7,596 nucleotides of DNA. Source: an uncultured Archangium sp. Its GTDB lineage: Bacteria > Myxococcota > Myxococcia > Myxococcales > Myxococcaceae. The stretch spans positions 1 to 7,596 of the forward strand of contig CAMLFP010000274.1 of the NCBI GenBank assembly GCA_946479335.1, given 5' to 3'. The translations under genes and the position numbers were made by a program. Within the stretch, counting starts at the first letter, position 1. The number at the start of each line of letters is the position of its first letter. Under the pieces are notes generated by a model. The model did not search any database. It saw only the letters and a list, made by a program, of their open reading frames with translations, and was not told where the DNA came from. Shown piece by piece: positions 1-7,273 of this stretch.

Positions 1-652
1 GCCGGGGACGTGCGTGAAGCCGCCCTGCCCTCAGACCACCGAGCCCGCGACGCCAATTCGCGAGCGCGAGACTCAACGCCGCGAGACACATCAGCGAGGC
101 TGCCGACAGCGCGTTGGCGAGCCCCTCGTTGAAGCCACGAACGAACGCGGCGCCGTTCCACGCGCCGGGAGGCGGCGGCCGGGGGATCGGCAGCGTCGTG
201 AAGCTGCCCTGCGCGACGCCGTTCGCGCCGCGTTCGCCATCGAGCTGGCTGCCCAGCACCACGCGGTAGTTCGCCGGCAGCACGCGCAAGAAGCGGAAGT
301 CCTGCCGGAGGTCGCCGTCGGCGCACGTGAAGCGTGCCTGCAGCTCGACGAAGCCCTCACGCAGCCGCGCCGAGGTCGCACCCAGCGTGCAGCGCACCCC
401 ACCGGCGGAGAGCGGAATGTCCTCCCACACGCCCGCGCGCAGCGCCGCCGCCCGCGCGTCGAGATCTTCCTGCGAGAGCGCGCCGTCACCGTCGGCGTCG
501 ACGGGCGCCAGCAGCCCCAGCGACGAGGAGGTCATCGTCACCGTCTCGACCAACGCGCCGTCGCGTTGCTCCACGAGGGCGAAGATCACGTCGGCGTCAT
601 GCGCGCGCGCGGCCCCCGCGAAGCTGATGACTGCGAGCAGCGCCCACCTCAT
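1..652 (-). CDS. Exported EF-hand protein, function unknown (5' part; runs off left edge)
   Basis: I translated this frame by hand from an ATG at 652-650; it stays open for 217 codons to base 1 with no stop, so the gene is truncated by the window. Residues 1-17 (MRWALLAVISFAGAARA) form a clean signal peptide with an AxA-type cleavage site before His-Asp. Residues 52-63 (DADGDGALSQED) match an EF-hand loop, with Asp at loop positions 1, 3, 5 and 12 and Gly at 6, so calcium binding is likely. Cys88 and Cys110 could form a disulfide. A proline-rich linker (about 155-163) leads to a hydrophobic segment at about 178-199 followed by two arginines, which may be a membrane helix. The AHD mature start and the length of the exported domain before the first hydrophobic segment recall HupE/UreJ-like proteins, but I see no His/Asp-rich HupE helix, so this is only an alternative. 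It lies 54 bases downstream of the protease gene on the same strand. The start has no strong Shine-Dalgarno (TCACCTTCGCGGC precedes it); it is chosen for the signal peptide. Confidence 0.78.
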   Translation of the reverse strand, partial: MRWALLAVISFAGAARAHDADVIFALVEQRDGALVETVTMTSSSLGLLAPVDADGDGALSQEDLDARAAALRAGVWEDIPLSAGGVRCTLGATSARLREGFVELQARFTCADGDLRQDFRFLRVLPANYRVVLGSQLDGERGANGVAQGSFTTLPIPRPPPPGAWNGAAFVRGFNEGLANALSAASLMCLAALSLALANWRRGLGGLRAGRLHARPR

Positions 653-661
653 GCCGCGAAG

Positions 662-696
662 GTGACGCGGGCGCTGTGGGCTTTCAAGCCCGTCAC
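662..696 (-). terminator. Hairpin between the protease gene and the downstream exported-protein gene
   Basis: The core, 678-691, reads GGGCTTTCAAGCCC, a perfect inverted repeat that folds as a 5-bp stem with a 4-base loop. Flanking GTGACG (662-667) and CGTCAC (691-696) can extend it as an interrupted outer stem. It starts about 10-15 bases beyond the protease stop codon. No T-run follows on either strand, so it is not a canonical intrinsic terminator. It could attenuate or partly end transcription, stabilise the upstream mRNA, or be chance in GC-rich DNA. Confidence 0.3.
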
Positions 697-706
697 ACGC
701 GCGCAC

Positions 707-3700
707 TCAGCGACGCCGGCGACGCAGCGCGAGCGCGAACGCGGCCAGCGCGAGCGGCAGGCCCTCGACCCCCGAGGAGCACCCGCACCCGCCGCCCGGC
801 TTCGGCGCGGACGCCGGCTCCAGGGAGACCGTCACCTGCGCCGTCGCCGTCGCTGCGCCGTCATCGACGGTCACCTCGAAGCCCAGGGCAGTCGTCGCGT
901 CTACCGTCGGTGCGGTGAACGAGACCACCGCCGCGTCGGTCGCGTCGAGGGTGACGGTCGGCCCAGCGGTCTGTCGCCACGCGAAGCTGAGCGCATCTTG
1001 ATCGGGGTCTGACGAACCCGCGGCGCTCAACACGATGCGGGGGTCGGTGCCGCCGCCGAGGGCCACAGCCTTCGCGGTCGGAGCCCCGTTCACGTTCTTC
1101 ACCAGCACGTTGACGGTGGCCGAGTTCGTCTCGCCGGACGGGTCGGTGGCCTCGACGGTGAAGGACAGCCGCGTGTCGCCGGTCACCTCCGGCGTGGTGA
1201 AGGTGATCGACGCGGTGGTGTCACCGGCCACGGTCACCGACGGCCCGCCCGACTGCACCCAGCGCCAGGTCAGCGCGTCGCCGTCAGGGTCGAGCGCCGT
1301 CGCGGTGAGGGTGAGCTCCACGCGCTCGTTCTCGGTGACGTCGTTGAGCCCGGCGACCACCGGGCGACGGTTGACGGCGCGCACGGTGATGGTCGCGTCG
1401 GCCGCTGCAGTGAGGCCGTTGGCGGTCACCACCACGTGCAGCACGACCGCCTCCGTGCCCGACGCAACGTCGGGAGCCACGAACGACGGAGACGCGGTGT
1501 CAGCGCCGGTGAGCGTCACGCCCGGGCCGCTGGTCTGCGTCCACGCCCAGGTGATCGCGTCGCCTTCGGGGTCCACCGCGAAGGCGGTGAGCGCCACCAT
1601 GCTCCGCGCGTCGACGGTGAGGTCCGCCACGGTGACGGCCGGCGGACGATCGGCCTCGACCTCCACGCTGACGGTGTCGGTCGCGGTCAACGTGTTGGCG
1701 GTCGCGGTGACGCGGAAGACGAGCGTCTCCGGCAGCTTCACGTCGGGAGAGACGAACGTCGGCGTCGCGGTGTCGGCGCCCATCAGCATCACCTGCGTGC
1801 CCGACACCTGCGTCCACACGAAGGAGATCGCGTCGCCCTCGGGATCGCTCGCGAACGCCTGCAGCGTGGTCGCGGTGCGCCCCGGCGTCGTGAAGTCGAG
1901 GCCCGCGCTCACCACCGGCGGCGCGTCGGCCAGCACGTGCACCGTCACCGAGTCGGTCGCGGTCAGGGTGTTGGCGGTCACCGTCACCAGGAAGACGAGG
2001 TCCTCCTCGGTCTGGAGGTCGGGCGTCGCGATCGTCACCGTCGCCGTCGCCGCACCCGTGAGCGTCGCCGGGGTGCCGCTGAGCTGCGTCCACGCGTAGG
2101 TCACCGCGTCGCCATCGGGGTCGGAGCCGAAGGCAGTGAGCGCGACGGAGCTGCGGCCCGCCGCGATGACATCGGGCCCGGCCGTAACCGTGGGCGCGCG
2201 ATCGACGTGCGTCACCACCACCGAGACCGTCGCCGGCGTCTCGCTGTCGTCGAGGCCATCGTTCACGCTGAGCGAGAAGGTGAGCGTCGTGTCGACGGAC
2301 ACCGCCGGCGCGAGGAAGGTGGGCGACGCGCCGGTGGTGTTCGAGAGCTGCACCGCCGGCCCGGCGGTCTGCGTCCACGCGTAGGTCAGCGGCTCCCCGT
2401 CGGCGTCGGTCGAGGCGGTACCGTCGAGCGTCACCGGCGCGGTGCTGTTGTCGGCGACCGTGTTGGGGCCCGACGCGACCGCGACCGGCTTCTGGTTGAC
2501 GTTGCGCACCGCGACCTCCACCCGCGCCGGCAGCGACGAGTCGGTTCCATCGGAGACGACGAGCTCGAAGGTGAGCACCGAGTCACGCGCCACGTCGACG
2601 GTGAAGCTGGGCGTCGCGGTGTCGGCGCCGGTGAGCGTCGCCTGCGGTCCACCGAGCTGGCGCCAGGCCCACGTCAGCGTCGCGCCGTCGGGGTCGAGGC
2701 TGCTGGTGCCGTTGAGCTGAATCGGGGTGCGCGTCAGCACGTTGTTGGCGAGCGTCCCCTCCACGCCCGAGGCCGCGCTGATCACCGCGATCGGGCGACG
2801 GTTGCACACCCCGCCCGCCTCCAGGGTCATCGACGAGAACGGCGCGTTCGCTACGTTGGCGACCGCGAAGTCGTCGACGTCGAAGCCGTAGGCGCCCACC
2901 GCACCGTCAGACGCCACGCGGAAGCGGAGGCGCACGCTCTGCCCCGCGAACACGGTGCCGAAGTTCAAGTTGCGGCTCGAGTAGCCGGGGAAACCGGGGT
3001 TCTGGTTCGCCCACGCGGCGCGGCCCGAGAGGGCCATGCCCTGCTGCGTCTCGAGGAGGGCCGTGTACCCGGGGTTGATGTTGAGCTCGCTGAACACGTC
3101 GAGCCACGTCACGCCATCGGTCGTGAACTCCAGGACCGCGCCGTCCCAATAGCGCGTGCCGTCCCACTCGAAGGAGTGGCGCTCGCGGAAGTTGACGATG
3201 AAGTTGCCGGTCGCGTTGACCTGCAGCCAGGGCGAGGTGAGCGTGTAGTCGCTGGGCGCCGACGAGTCGTCGGCGTGCGCGAAGCCTCCGCGGCGCGTGA
3301 AGCCCGAAGACAGCCACGGGTCGGCGCGCGTCTCGAAGGTGTCACCGACCGACGCGCCGAGGTTCTCATCGACGTTCACCCACCCGTCGTAGGAGGCCGT
3401 GGCGTTGGCCGACGGCAGCGTGGGCTCGTCGAAGGTCAGCGTCAGCCCGGCCTTCGGCGCGGCGCCGGTGGTGCCCACCAACTGCACCTGCATCGAGACC
3501 CTCGCCGTCGCGCCAGGCGCGAGCGACGGCACGTAGGCCGTGTTCCCGTTGGGGAAGACGAGGCTCGCCGTGGCGCCCGACGCGGTCACGGTCATGGTCT
3601 GGGCGGCGAGCGCGGTGCGGCCGACGTTGGCCACCTGCACTCGCAGCCCGCCCGTTTCGTTCACGTCGAGGATCCCGTCCTGGTCGCAGCCGACGACGTC

Positions 3701-6223
3701 GTCTCCCAGCGTGATCTCCTGCACGCGGAGCGCGGCGCCGGTGGAGAAGCTCTCCACGACCCCCACGTGATCTCCCGAGGCGCGATCGGGCGCGATGGCG
3801 CCGGCGCCCGCGCCGCGCTTCGCGAAGGCCGCCATGAAGCGCGCACCGTCAGCGGGGTCGGCGGCGCTCGCCACGGCGAGCAGCGCGTCGCGCGCCTCCA
3901 GCATCGTGGGCGAGATCGGCGTCACCTTGAAGGCCGCCACCAGGTACGCCTTCATCCGATTCTGCGCCTCCTGGTACGGGTAGGCGTTGAGCAGGCTCGC
4001 GTAGCACTCCCAGAGCATCGACGCCCAGACCTCGCCGGAGTTGTGGACCTCCGCGTTGAACGCGCCGTTGGCGCCCGACGCCACCGGGTGCGTCGTGGGG
4101 AGCGCGACGTTGTTGGTGATGTGCCTGAAGGTCAGCGCGTTCTTCTGGAAGTTGGTCGAGTACGGCACGCGACGCAGGCCGTAGTAGGCGCCCTGGTTGA
4201 CGCCGCCGGTCGAGACGTACACCGCCGTCGCGTAGACCCCCTGGAAGAGGTCGTTGCCGGGCCTGGTCCGATCTTCTTCACGCACGCTCTGCAACAACGC
4301 CACGAAGTCCGACCAGCCCTCGCCCATCGAGCGGCCCTGGTTGTTGGTGAGGCCGACCGAGTCACCGACGAGGCGGTTCGAGAGGTAGTGCCCCCACTCG
4401 TGCGCAACGATGTCGTTGTCGAGCGCGCCGTCGCGATCGAGATCGGCGCTGCGCTTCATCGTCACGTTGATGGTCGAGCCGTTCGCCGAGAACTCCGCGC
4501 GCCACGCCGCCGCGGCCGCCTGCGTCGTCGACAACACGGGGATGGTGACGAGCGGGTCGGTGCCGCCGAGGGCCGGCGCGGCGCCGGTCGCGTTGTTCGC
4601 GATGATCACCCCGATCGCGCCGGCGTTCTGCGCGTTGAGCGCCTTGGTCACGAAGGGGCAGATGCCGCGATCGACCAGCGCGATGCGGTTCGCGAACGTA
4701 CCCGGCGCGAACGCGGTGCACGCCGTCTCCACGGAGCCGGAGAGGCTGAGATCGCCGGTGAGGTTGAACGACAGCGCGCCGAACGAACCCGTGTTCGCGT
4801 CGACGCGGCCCGCGACCGCCGCCGGAGCGTTGACGGTGAGCTGCGCGATGCCGTCGAAGATGTACATCTGCATGCGCGGGGGCGCGCCGTCGGCCGGCGT
4901 CGACATGTTCGCGTTGTTGCGACCTGCCGAGTCCTGCGCCTCCGCGCGGATGAAGTCGCCCTCGCGGCCGCCGCGGCCGTAGTTGGTGGTCTGCCCGTTG
5001 CCCGCCACCTCGTCGAAGCCGAAGTCGTAGAACCAGTCGTGGAGGAAGTTCACGTCATAGAAGAGCTGCGTCGCCGCCGCGCTGCGCTGCGTGGCGTTCG
5101 CTGCGGGCGAGAGGTTGAGATCGAACAGCGCGTCGAACGTGTCGGCCGAGGTGCTCGCCGGCCGGAAGTCGGCGGTGTTGGGCGAGAACCCGTCGGGGGC
5201 CACCACGTCTACATACGCGTCGACGTTGTTGCCCGTGGTGACGGTCGCGCCGGGCGGCAGCCACGGATCATTGCGGGAGAACGGGACGCTGGAGACGGAG
5301 ATCAGCGGCGCCGGGACGAACGGCGGCTGGAAGCCATTCGGCGTGCCCGTCGGGTGCGGCGACGCCTCGGTACCGAACGGGCTGTCGTCGGGGCGAAGGC
5401 TCGCCGGGTCGGCCCACACACGGTAGGTCGCGTCGGCGGTGAGCTCGGTCTTGAAGAGCACCGCGCCATCGCGCGCTGAACGCACCTCGGCGACGTAGGC
5501 GCCATCGGTCGCGCCCGCCGCTCCGACGTCAAGCTCCACGTGCCACGCCGGCTCGAGTCGATCAGCGAGCAGGAAGTAGACCTTGTGCACGCGCGGCACC
5601 GACGCGAGGCGCCAGCCCTGCGCGGCGCCGGCCATCGACAGGCGCGCCCACTCCCCATCGACGCCCGCCACCTCGAAGCGCGCGGTCTGGCCGGTCAGTG
5701 CGCGGAACGTCATCGCGACCGCCTCGGGGCCGGCGAGCGGAAAGGCGCGGCTGGCCTCCCGCACGAACGCCGACGGCGCCGGGTACCCGGACACCGCCAC
5801 CGGCGCGCCGGCGCGATCGAGCAGCACGTCGAACTGCCCGCGGAACACGCTGACGCCGCCGATCTTCTGGGCGAAGCGCACCACGCTCCCGGTGCGCTCG
5901 TTGCGGTGGAGCTCCTTGACCGCCAGCGCGTCGAGCTCCGCCACGTCGACCCGCCACGCATCGGCGAGCGTCGCGAGCGCGCGCTTCGCGGTCTTCTCTG
6001 CGGTGCCATCTGCGGCGAAGCCGGTGAGCCACACGAACGTGGGCACCCCGAGTCGCGCCTCCACGTGCGCCACCTGTGCGCCACGCGCTGCGAGCGTCTT
6101 CGGGTCGACCGCGAGGGGCCGCTGCGCCGGGGAGGCGAGGAACGCGTCGTCGCTCCGTGAGGGCGCCGCGAAGGAGAACGTCGAGAGGGTCGCAACGAGC
6201 GCGAAGAGCAGGCGTTTGGTCAT
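707..6223 (-). CDS. Secreted fungalysin-type (M36) zinc metallopeptidase with PA domain, seven PKD-like repeats and MYXO-CTERM anchor
   Basis: A predicted surface or secreted endopeptidase of 1,838 residues. Residues 1-20 (MTKRLLFALVATLSTFSFA-A) are a signal peptide. About 50-150 is an FTP-type propeptide (VVRFAQKIGGVSVFRGQF region), with a PepSY-like stretch to about 260. The peptidase starts near 330 and has the M36 signature LFYDVNFLHDWFYDFGFDE at 387-405. A PA domain (about 460-590; Cys502, Cys522; VDRGICPF) is inserted before the active site. HEWGH (608-612) gives zinc ligands His608 and His612 and catalytic Glu609; Glu635 in GEGWSD is the third ligand. HNSGEVWA (727-734) is also typical. 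After about 835 come a CDQDGILDVNE calcium-like site (846 on), a CARDB-like stretch, a jelly-roll/MAM-like module (about 960-1125), seven Ig-like repeats (1141-1806) and the sorting tail. All catalytic residues are present, so the enzyme should be active. A GTG at 6247 would add eight residues and has an AGGGA upstream; the ATG is preferred because it begins a standard signal peptide. Likely role: digesting external protein for feeding or predation (inference). Confidence 0.95.
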   Translation of the reverse strand: MTKRLLFALVATLSTFSFAAPSRSDDAFLASPAQRPLAVDPKTLAARGAQVAHVEARLGVPTFVWLTGFAADGTAEKTAKRALATLADAWRVDVAELDALAVKELHRNERTGSVVRFAQKIGGVSVFRGQFDVLLDRAGAPVAVSGYPAPSAFVREASRAFPLAGPEAVAMTFRALTGQTARFEVAGVDGEWARLSMAGAAQGWRLASVPRVHKVYFLLADRLEPAWHVELDVGAAGATDGAYVAEVRSARDGAVLFKTELTADATYRVWADPASLRPDDSPFGTEASPHPTGTPNGFQPPFVPAPLISVSSVPFSRNDPWLPPGATVTTGNNVDAYVDVVAPDGFSPNTADFRPASTSADTFDALFDLNLSPAANATQRSAAATQLFYDVNFLHDWFYDFGFDEVAGNGQTTNYGRGGREGDFIRAEAQDSAGRNNANMSTPADGAPPRMQMYIFDGIAQLTVNAPAAVAGRVDANTGSFGALSFNLTGDLSLSGSVETACTAFAPGTFANRIALVDRGICPFVTKALNAQNAGAIGVIIANNATGAAPALGGTDPLVTIPVLSTTQAAAAAWRAEFSANGSTINVTMKRSADLDRDGALDNDIVAHEWGHYLSNRLVGDSVGLTNNQGRSMGEGWSDFVALLQSVREEDRTRPGNDLFQGVYATAVYVSTGGVNQGAYYGLRRVPYSTNFQKNALTFRHITNNVALPTTHPVASGANGAFNAEVHNSGEVWASMLWECYASLLNAYPYQEAQNRMKAYLVAAFKVTPISPTMLEARDALLAVASAADPADGARFMAAFAKRGAGAGAIAPDRASGDHVGVVESFSTGAALRVQEITLGDDVVGCDQDGILDVNETGGLRVQVANVGRTALAAQTMTVTASGATASLVFPNGNTAYVPSLAPGATARVSMQVQLVGTTGAAPKAGLTLTFDEPTLPSANATASYDGWVNVDENLGASVGDTFETRADPWLSSGFTRRGGFAHADDSSAPSDYTLTSPWLQVNATGNFIVNFRERHSFEWDGTRYWDGAVLEFTTDGVTWLDVFSELNINPGYTALLETQQGMALSGRAAWANQNPGFPGYSSRNLNFGTVFAGQSVRLRFRVASDGAVGAYGFDVDDFAVANVANAPFSSMTLEAGGVCNRRPIAVISAASGVEGTLANNVLTRTPIQLNGTSSLDPDGATLTWAWRQLGGPQATLTGADTATPSFTVDVARDSVLTFELVVSDGTDSSLPARVEVAVRNVNQKPVAVASGPNTVADNSTAPVTLDGTASTDADGEPLTYAWTQTAGPAVQLSNTTGASPTFLAPAVSVDTTLTFSLSVNDGLDDSETPATVSVVVTHVDRAPTVTAGPDVIAAGRSSVALTAFGSDPDGDAVTYAWTQLSGTPATLTGAATATVTIATPDLQTEEDLVFLVTVTANTLTATDSVTVHVLADAPPVVSAGLDFTTPGRTATTLQAFASDPEGDAISFVWTQVSGTQVMLMGADTATPTFVSPDVKLPETLVFRVTATANTLTATDTVSVEVEADRPPAVTVADLTVDARSMVALTAFAVDPEGDAITWAWTQTSGPGVTLTGADTASPSFVAPDVASGTEAVVLHVVVTANGLTAAADATITVRAVNRRPVVAGLNDVTENERVELTLTATALDPDGDALTWRWVQSGGPSVTVAGDTTASITFTTPEVTGDTRLSFTVEATDPSGETNSATVNVLVKNVNGAPTAKAVALGGGTDPRIVLSAAGSSDPDQDALSFAWRQTAGPTVTLDATDAAVVSFTAPTVDATTALGFEVTVDDGAATATAQVTVSLEPASAPKPGGGCGCSSGVEGLPLALAAFALALRRRRR
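710..805 (-). other. MYXO-CTERM protein-sorting tail of the metallopeptidase
   Basis: The last 32 residues are a Pro/Gly linker, then GGGCGCSSG with Cys1813 and Cys1815, a short hydrophobic stretch (LPLALAAFALAL, 1822-1833) and five terminal arginines. This matches the tripartite MYXO-CTERM signal known from myxobacteria, where a Cys-containing motif precedes a transmembrane segment and a basic end. In the known system, intramembrane proteases called myxosortases process the tail, and the protein becomes anchored at the cell surface through the cysteine. The match is by pattern only. No myxosortase gene lies in this window. Confidence 0.9.
806..2803 (-). repeat. Seven tandem PKD/REJ (K319L-type) Ig-like repeats within the metallopeptidase
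   Basis: Seven units begin at residues 1141, 1243, 1341, 1433, 1525, 1618 and 1712 of the protease, with lengths of about 102, 98, 92, 92, 93, 94 and 95 residues. Each opens with a NxxP or DxPP-like turn (NRRP, NQKP, DRAP, DAPP, DRPP, NRRP, NGAP). Each then carries SDPDGD-like acidic loops, an aromatic core (YAWTQ, FVWTQ, WRWVQ), SGP/SGT, LTGADTA, a PxFxxP strand and a closing VxVxV strand. This is the pattern of PKD/K319L-like Ig folds common in bacterial surface proteins. The DPDGD and DPEGD loops may bind calcium and stiffen the array. The array would act as a spacer or substrate-binding stalk between the catalytic domain and the anchor. Units 3 and 4 are the most alike. Confidence 0.88.
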
Positions 6224-6328
6224 GTGGGGAACCTGAAAGAGAGCCACACCGTCATTCCCTCATTCCCGGCGGGAATGCGCGCAGAAACGTCGCGCGTGCG
6301 GGGTGAGTTGCGCTATTCGCTGAAGACC
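6224..6328. promoter_or_regulatory. Divergent intergenic region between the protease and SDR genes
   Basis: This 105-base stretch separates the ATG of the protease (minus strand) from the ATG of the SDR gene (plus strand), so it must hold or overlap the promoters of both unless one lies further inside a coding region. I could not find convincing -35/-10 pairs; CTATTC near 6313-6318 is the most AT-rich -10-like string for the plus strand, but it sits close to the start. Neither start has a strong Shine-Dalgarno. The notable element is the CATTCCC repeat cluster annotated separately. Confidence 0.5.
6253..6277. promoter_or_regulatory. CATTCCC direct and inverted repeat, operator-like
   Basis: Bases 6261-6277 read CATTCCCGGCGGGAATG, a perfect palindrome with 7-base arms around GGC. 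Immediately before it, at 6253-6260, CATTCCCT repeats the left arm as a direct copy. The palindrome is centred about 46 bases from the protease start and 60 bases from the SDR start. A dimeric regulator with a third half-site is a plausible reading. A short REP-like or dRS3-like repeat (ATTCCC...GGGAAT elements occur in other proteobacteria) is the main alternative. Confidence 0.45.
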
Positions 6329-7270
6329 ATGCGCGTGGGGGTCACCGGAGTCTCGTCTGATCTCGGCCGCGGGCTCCTGCCGCGCCTGGAGGCTGACCCG
6401 CTCATCGAGCGCATCGTGGTCTTCGACGTCGCCCGCCCGAAGGACCTCACGAAGAAGTGCGTCTTCGTGCGCGCCGATCTCACGCGCCCGGGCATGGAAG
6501 AGGAGCTGACGCGATCGTTCCAGGCGCAGCAGCTCGACGCGCTCTTCCACCTCGCGTTCGTGAACTCGCGCGTGCACCGCGCGGCCTTCGCGCACGAGCT
6601 GGAGGTCATCGGGTCGATGCACATCCTCGCGGCGACGCAGGCCGCGGGCCTCAAGCGCCTCGTCATCCCCTCGCTCACGGCGCTCTACGGCGCGCGCGCC
6701 AACGCGCCGGCGTTGTTCAACGAGCAGCACGCGCTGGGCGGTACCGGGGTGCGCTTCATCACCGATCGCGTCGAGGTCGAGCAGCACATCGCGCGCTTCG
6801 CCGACGCCAACCCGGCGATTCAGGTCGTGGTGCTGCGCTTCGCGCCGGTGGTCGGAGCGAGCGCCAACAACCCCTTCACGCGGCTGCTCCGCACCGGCTT
6901 CGTGCCGACCATCATGGGCTTCGACCCGGTGTGGCAGGTGGTGCACGAAGACGACGCGGCCACCGCGCTCCACCTCGCGCTCACCACCCGCGCGCGCGGC
7001 GTCTTCAACGTGGTCGGGGAGACCGCGGCGCCGTTCTCGACCGTGGTGCGACTCTCGGGCGCGCGCTCACTGCCGCTCCCCGGGCCGGTGTTGCGGGCCA
7101 CCGTGCGTGCGCTCGACGCGGCCGGAGTCTCGGCGACGCCCGTCGCGATGTTGGACTTCCTCAAGTACAGCTGGGTCGCCGACGGAGAACGTGCTCGCGC
7201 AGAGCTCGGCTTCGCGCCGCGCGTGCCCTTTTTCGAAGCGATGCAGTCGATGCGCGAGGCAAGGAGCTAG
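6329..7270 (+). CDS. Atypical extended SDR, NAD-dependent epimerase/dehydratase family
   Basis: A 313-residue protein with a Rossmann fold. The N-terminal MRVGVTGVSSDLGRGL has the TGxxxxxG nucleotide loop (Thr6, Gly7, Gly13). Asp33 ends the second strand (VVFDV), where NAD-binding SDRs carry an acid for the adenosine ribose, and RADL (Asp50) is the adenine-pocket motif. IPSLTALYG (113-121) is the usual SSxxVYG strand. The catalytic YxxxK is replaced by FITDR (Phe143 to Arg147) in otherwise normal context (RVEVEQHI follows), so classical oxidoreductase chemistry is doubtful. GFDPVWQVVHEDDA (197-210) is characteristic of a family that includes actinobacterial GalE2/Rv0501-like proteins, by my recollection; in actinobacteria a PlsC-type acyltransferase gene follows. 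No signal peptide or membrane helix, so cytosolic. The start at 6329 is chosen because the Rossmann strand begins there; the frame is open back to a GTG at 6224, but those 35 residues look non-coding. No sugar substrate can be inferred. Confidence 0.88.
   Translation: MRVGVTGVSSDLGRGLLPRLEADPLIERIVVFDVARPKDLTKKCVFVRADLTRPGMEEELTRSFQAQQLDALFHLAFVNSRVHRAAFAHELEVIGSMHILAATQAAGLKRLVIPSLTALYGARANAPALFNEQHALGGTGVRFITDRVEVEQHIARFADANPAIQVVVLRFAPVVGASANNPFTRLLRTGFVPTIMGFDPVWQVVHEDDAATALHLALTTRARGVFNVVGETAAPFSTVVRLSGARSLPLPGPVLRATVRALDAAGVSATPVAMLDFLKYSWVADGERARAELGFAPRVPFFEAMQSMREARS
7261..7266 (+). promoter_or_regulatory. Shine-Dalgarno for the downstream gene, inside the SDR 3' end
   Basis: AAGGAG lies in the last codons of the SDR gene, seven bases before the ATG at 7274. 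It is the best ribosome site in the window and is the main reason for calling a gene there. Its position implies translational coupling. Confidence 0.75.
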
Positions 7271-7273
7271 CCG

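Noticed and set aside
91..489. A minus-strand open frame of 132 codons
   Set aside because: It is out of frame with the gene from 652 to 1, which has a signal peptide and EF-hand; this one gives Arg/Ser/Cys-rich low-complexity protein.
678..691. GGGCTTTCAAGCCC as a strong intrinsic terminator
   Set aside because: The stem is short and no T-run follows on either strand, so it is listed only as a low-confidence hairpin.
14..1012. A plus-strand open frame of 332 codons across the left part of the window
   Set aside because: It spans two genes on the other strand and the gap between them, and its product is Arg-rich with no recognisable features. The minus-strand frames have a signal peptide, EF-hand and MYXO-CTERM tail instead.
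806..2803. The periodic pattern as a CRISPR or DNA satellite array
   Set aside because: The period of about 276-306 bases keeps the reading frame and corresponds to Ig-like protein domains with diverged DNA, not identical repeats with spacers.
1436..5479. A plus-strand open frame of 1,347 codons opposite the protease gene
   Set aside because: The translation is dominated by Arg, His, Gly and Val with no domain, signal or motif. It is the expected antisense shadow of a high-GC gene whose minus-strand frame shows clear M36 motifs.
6224..6247. GTG start at 6247 for the protease
   Set aside because: It has an AGGGA about eight bases upstream, so it cannot be excluded, but the ATG at 6223 gives a textbook signal peptide and the eight extra residues add nothing recognisable.
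6224..6328. N-terminal extension of the SDR from a GTG at 6224
   Set aside because: The GTG abuts the protease start codon and the 35 added residues run through the CATTCCC palindrome. The Rossmann strand begins at the ATG at 6329, as expected for the family.
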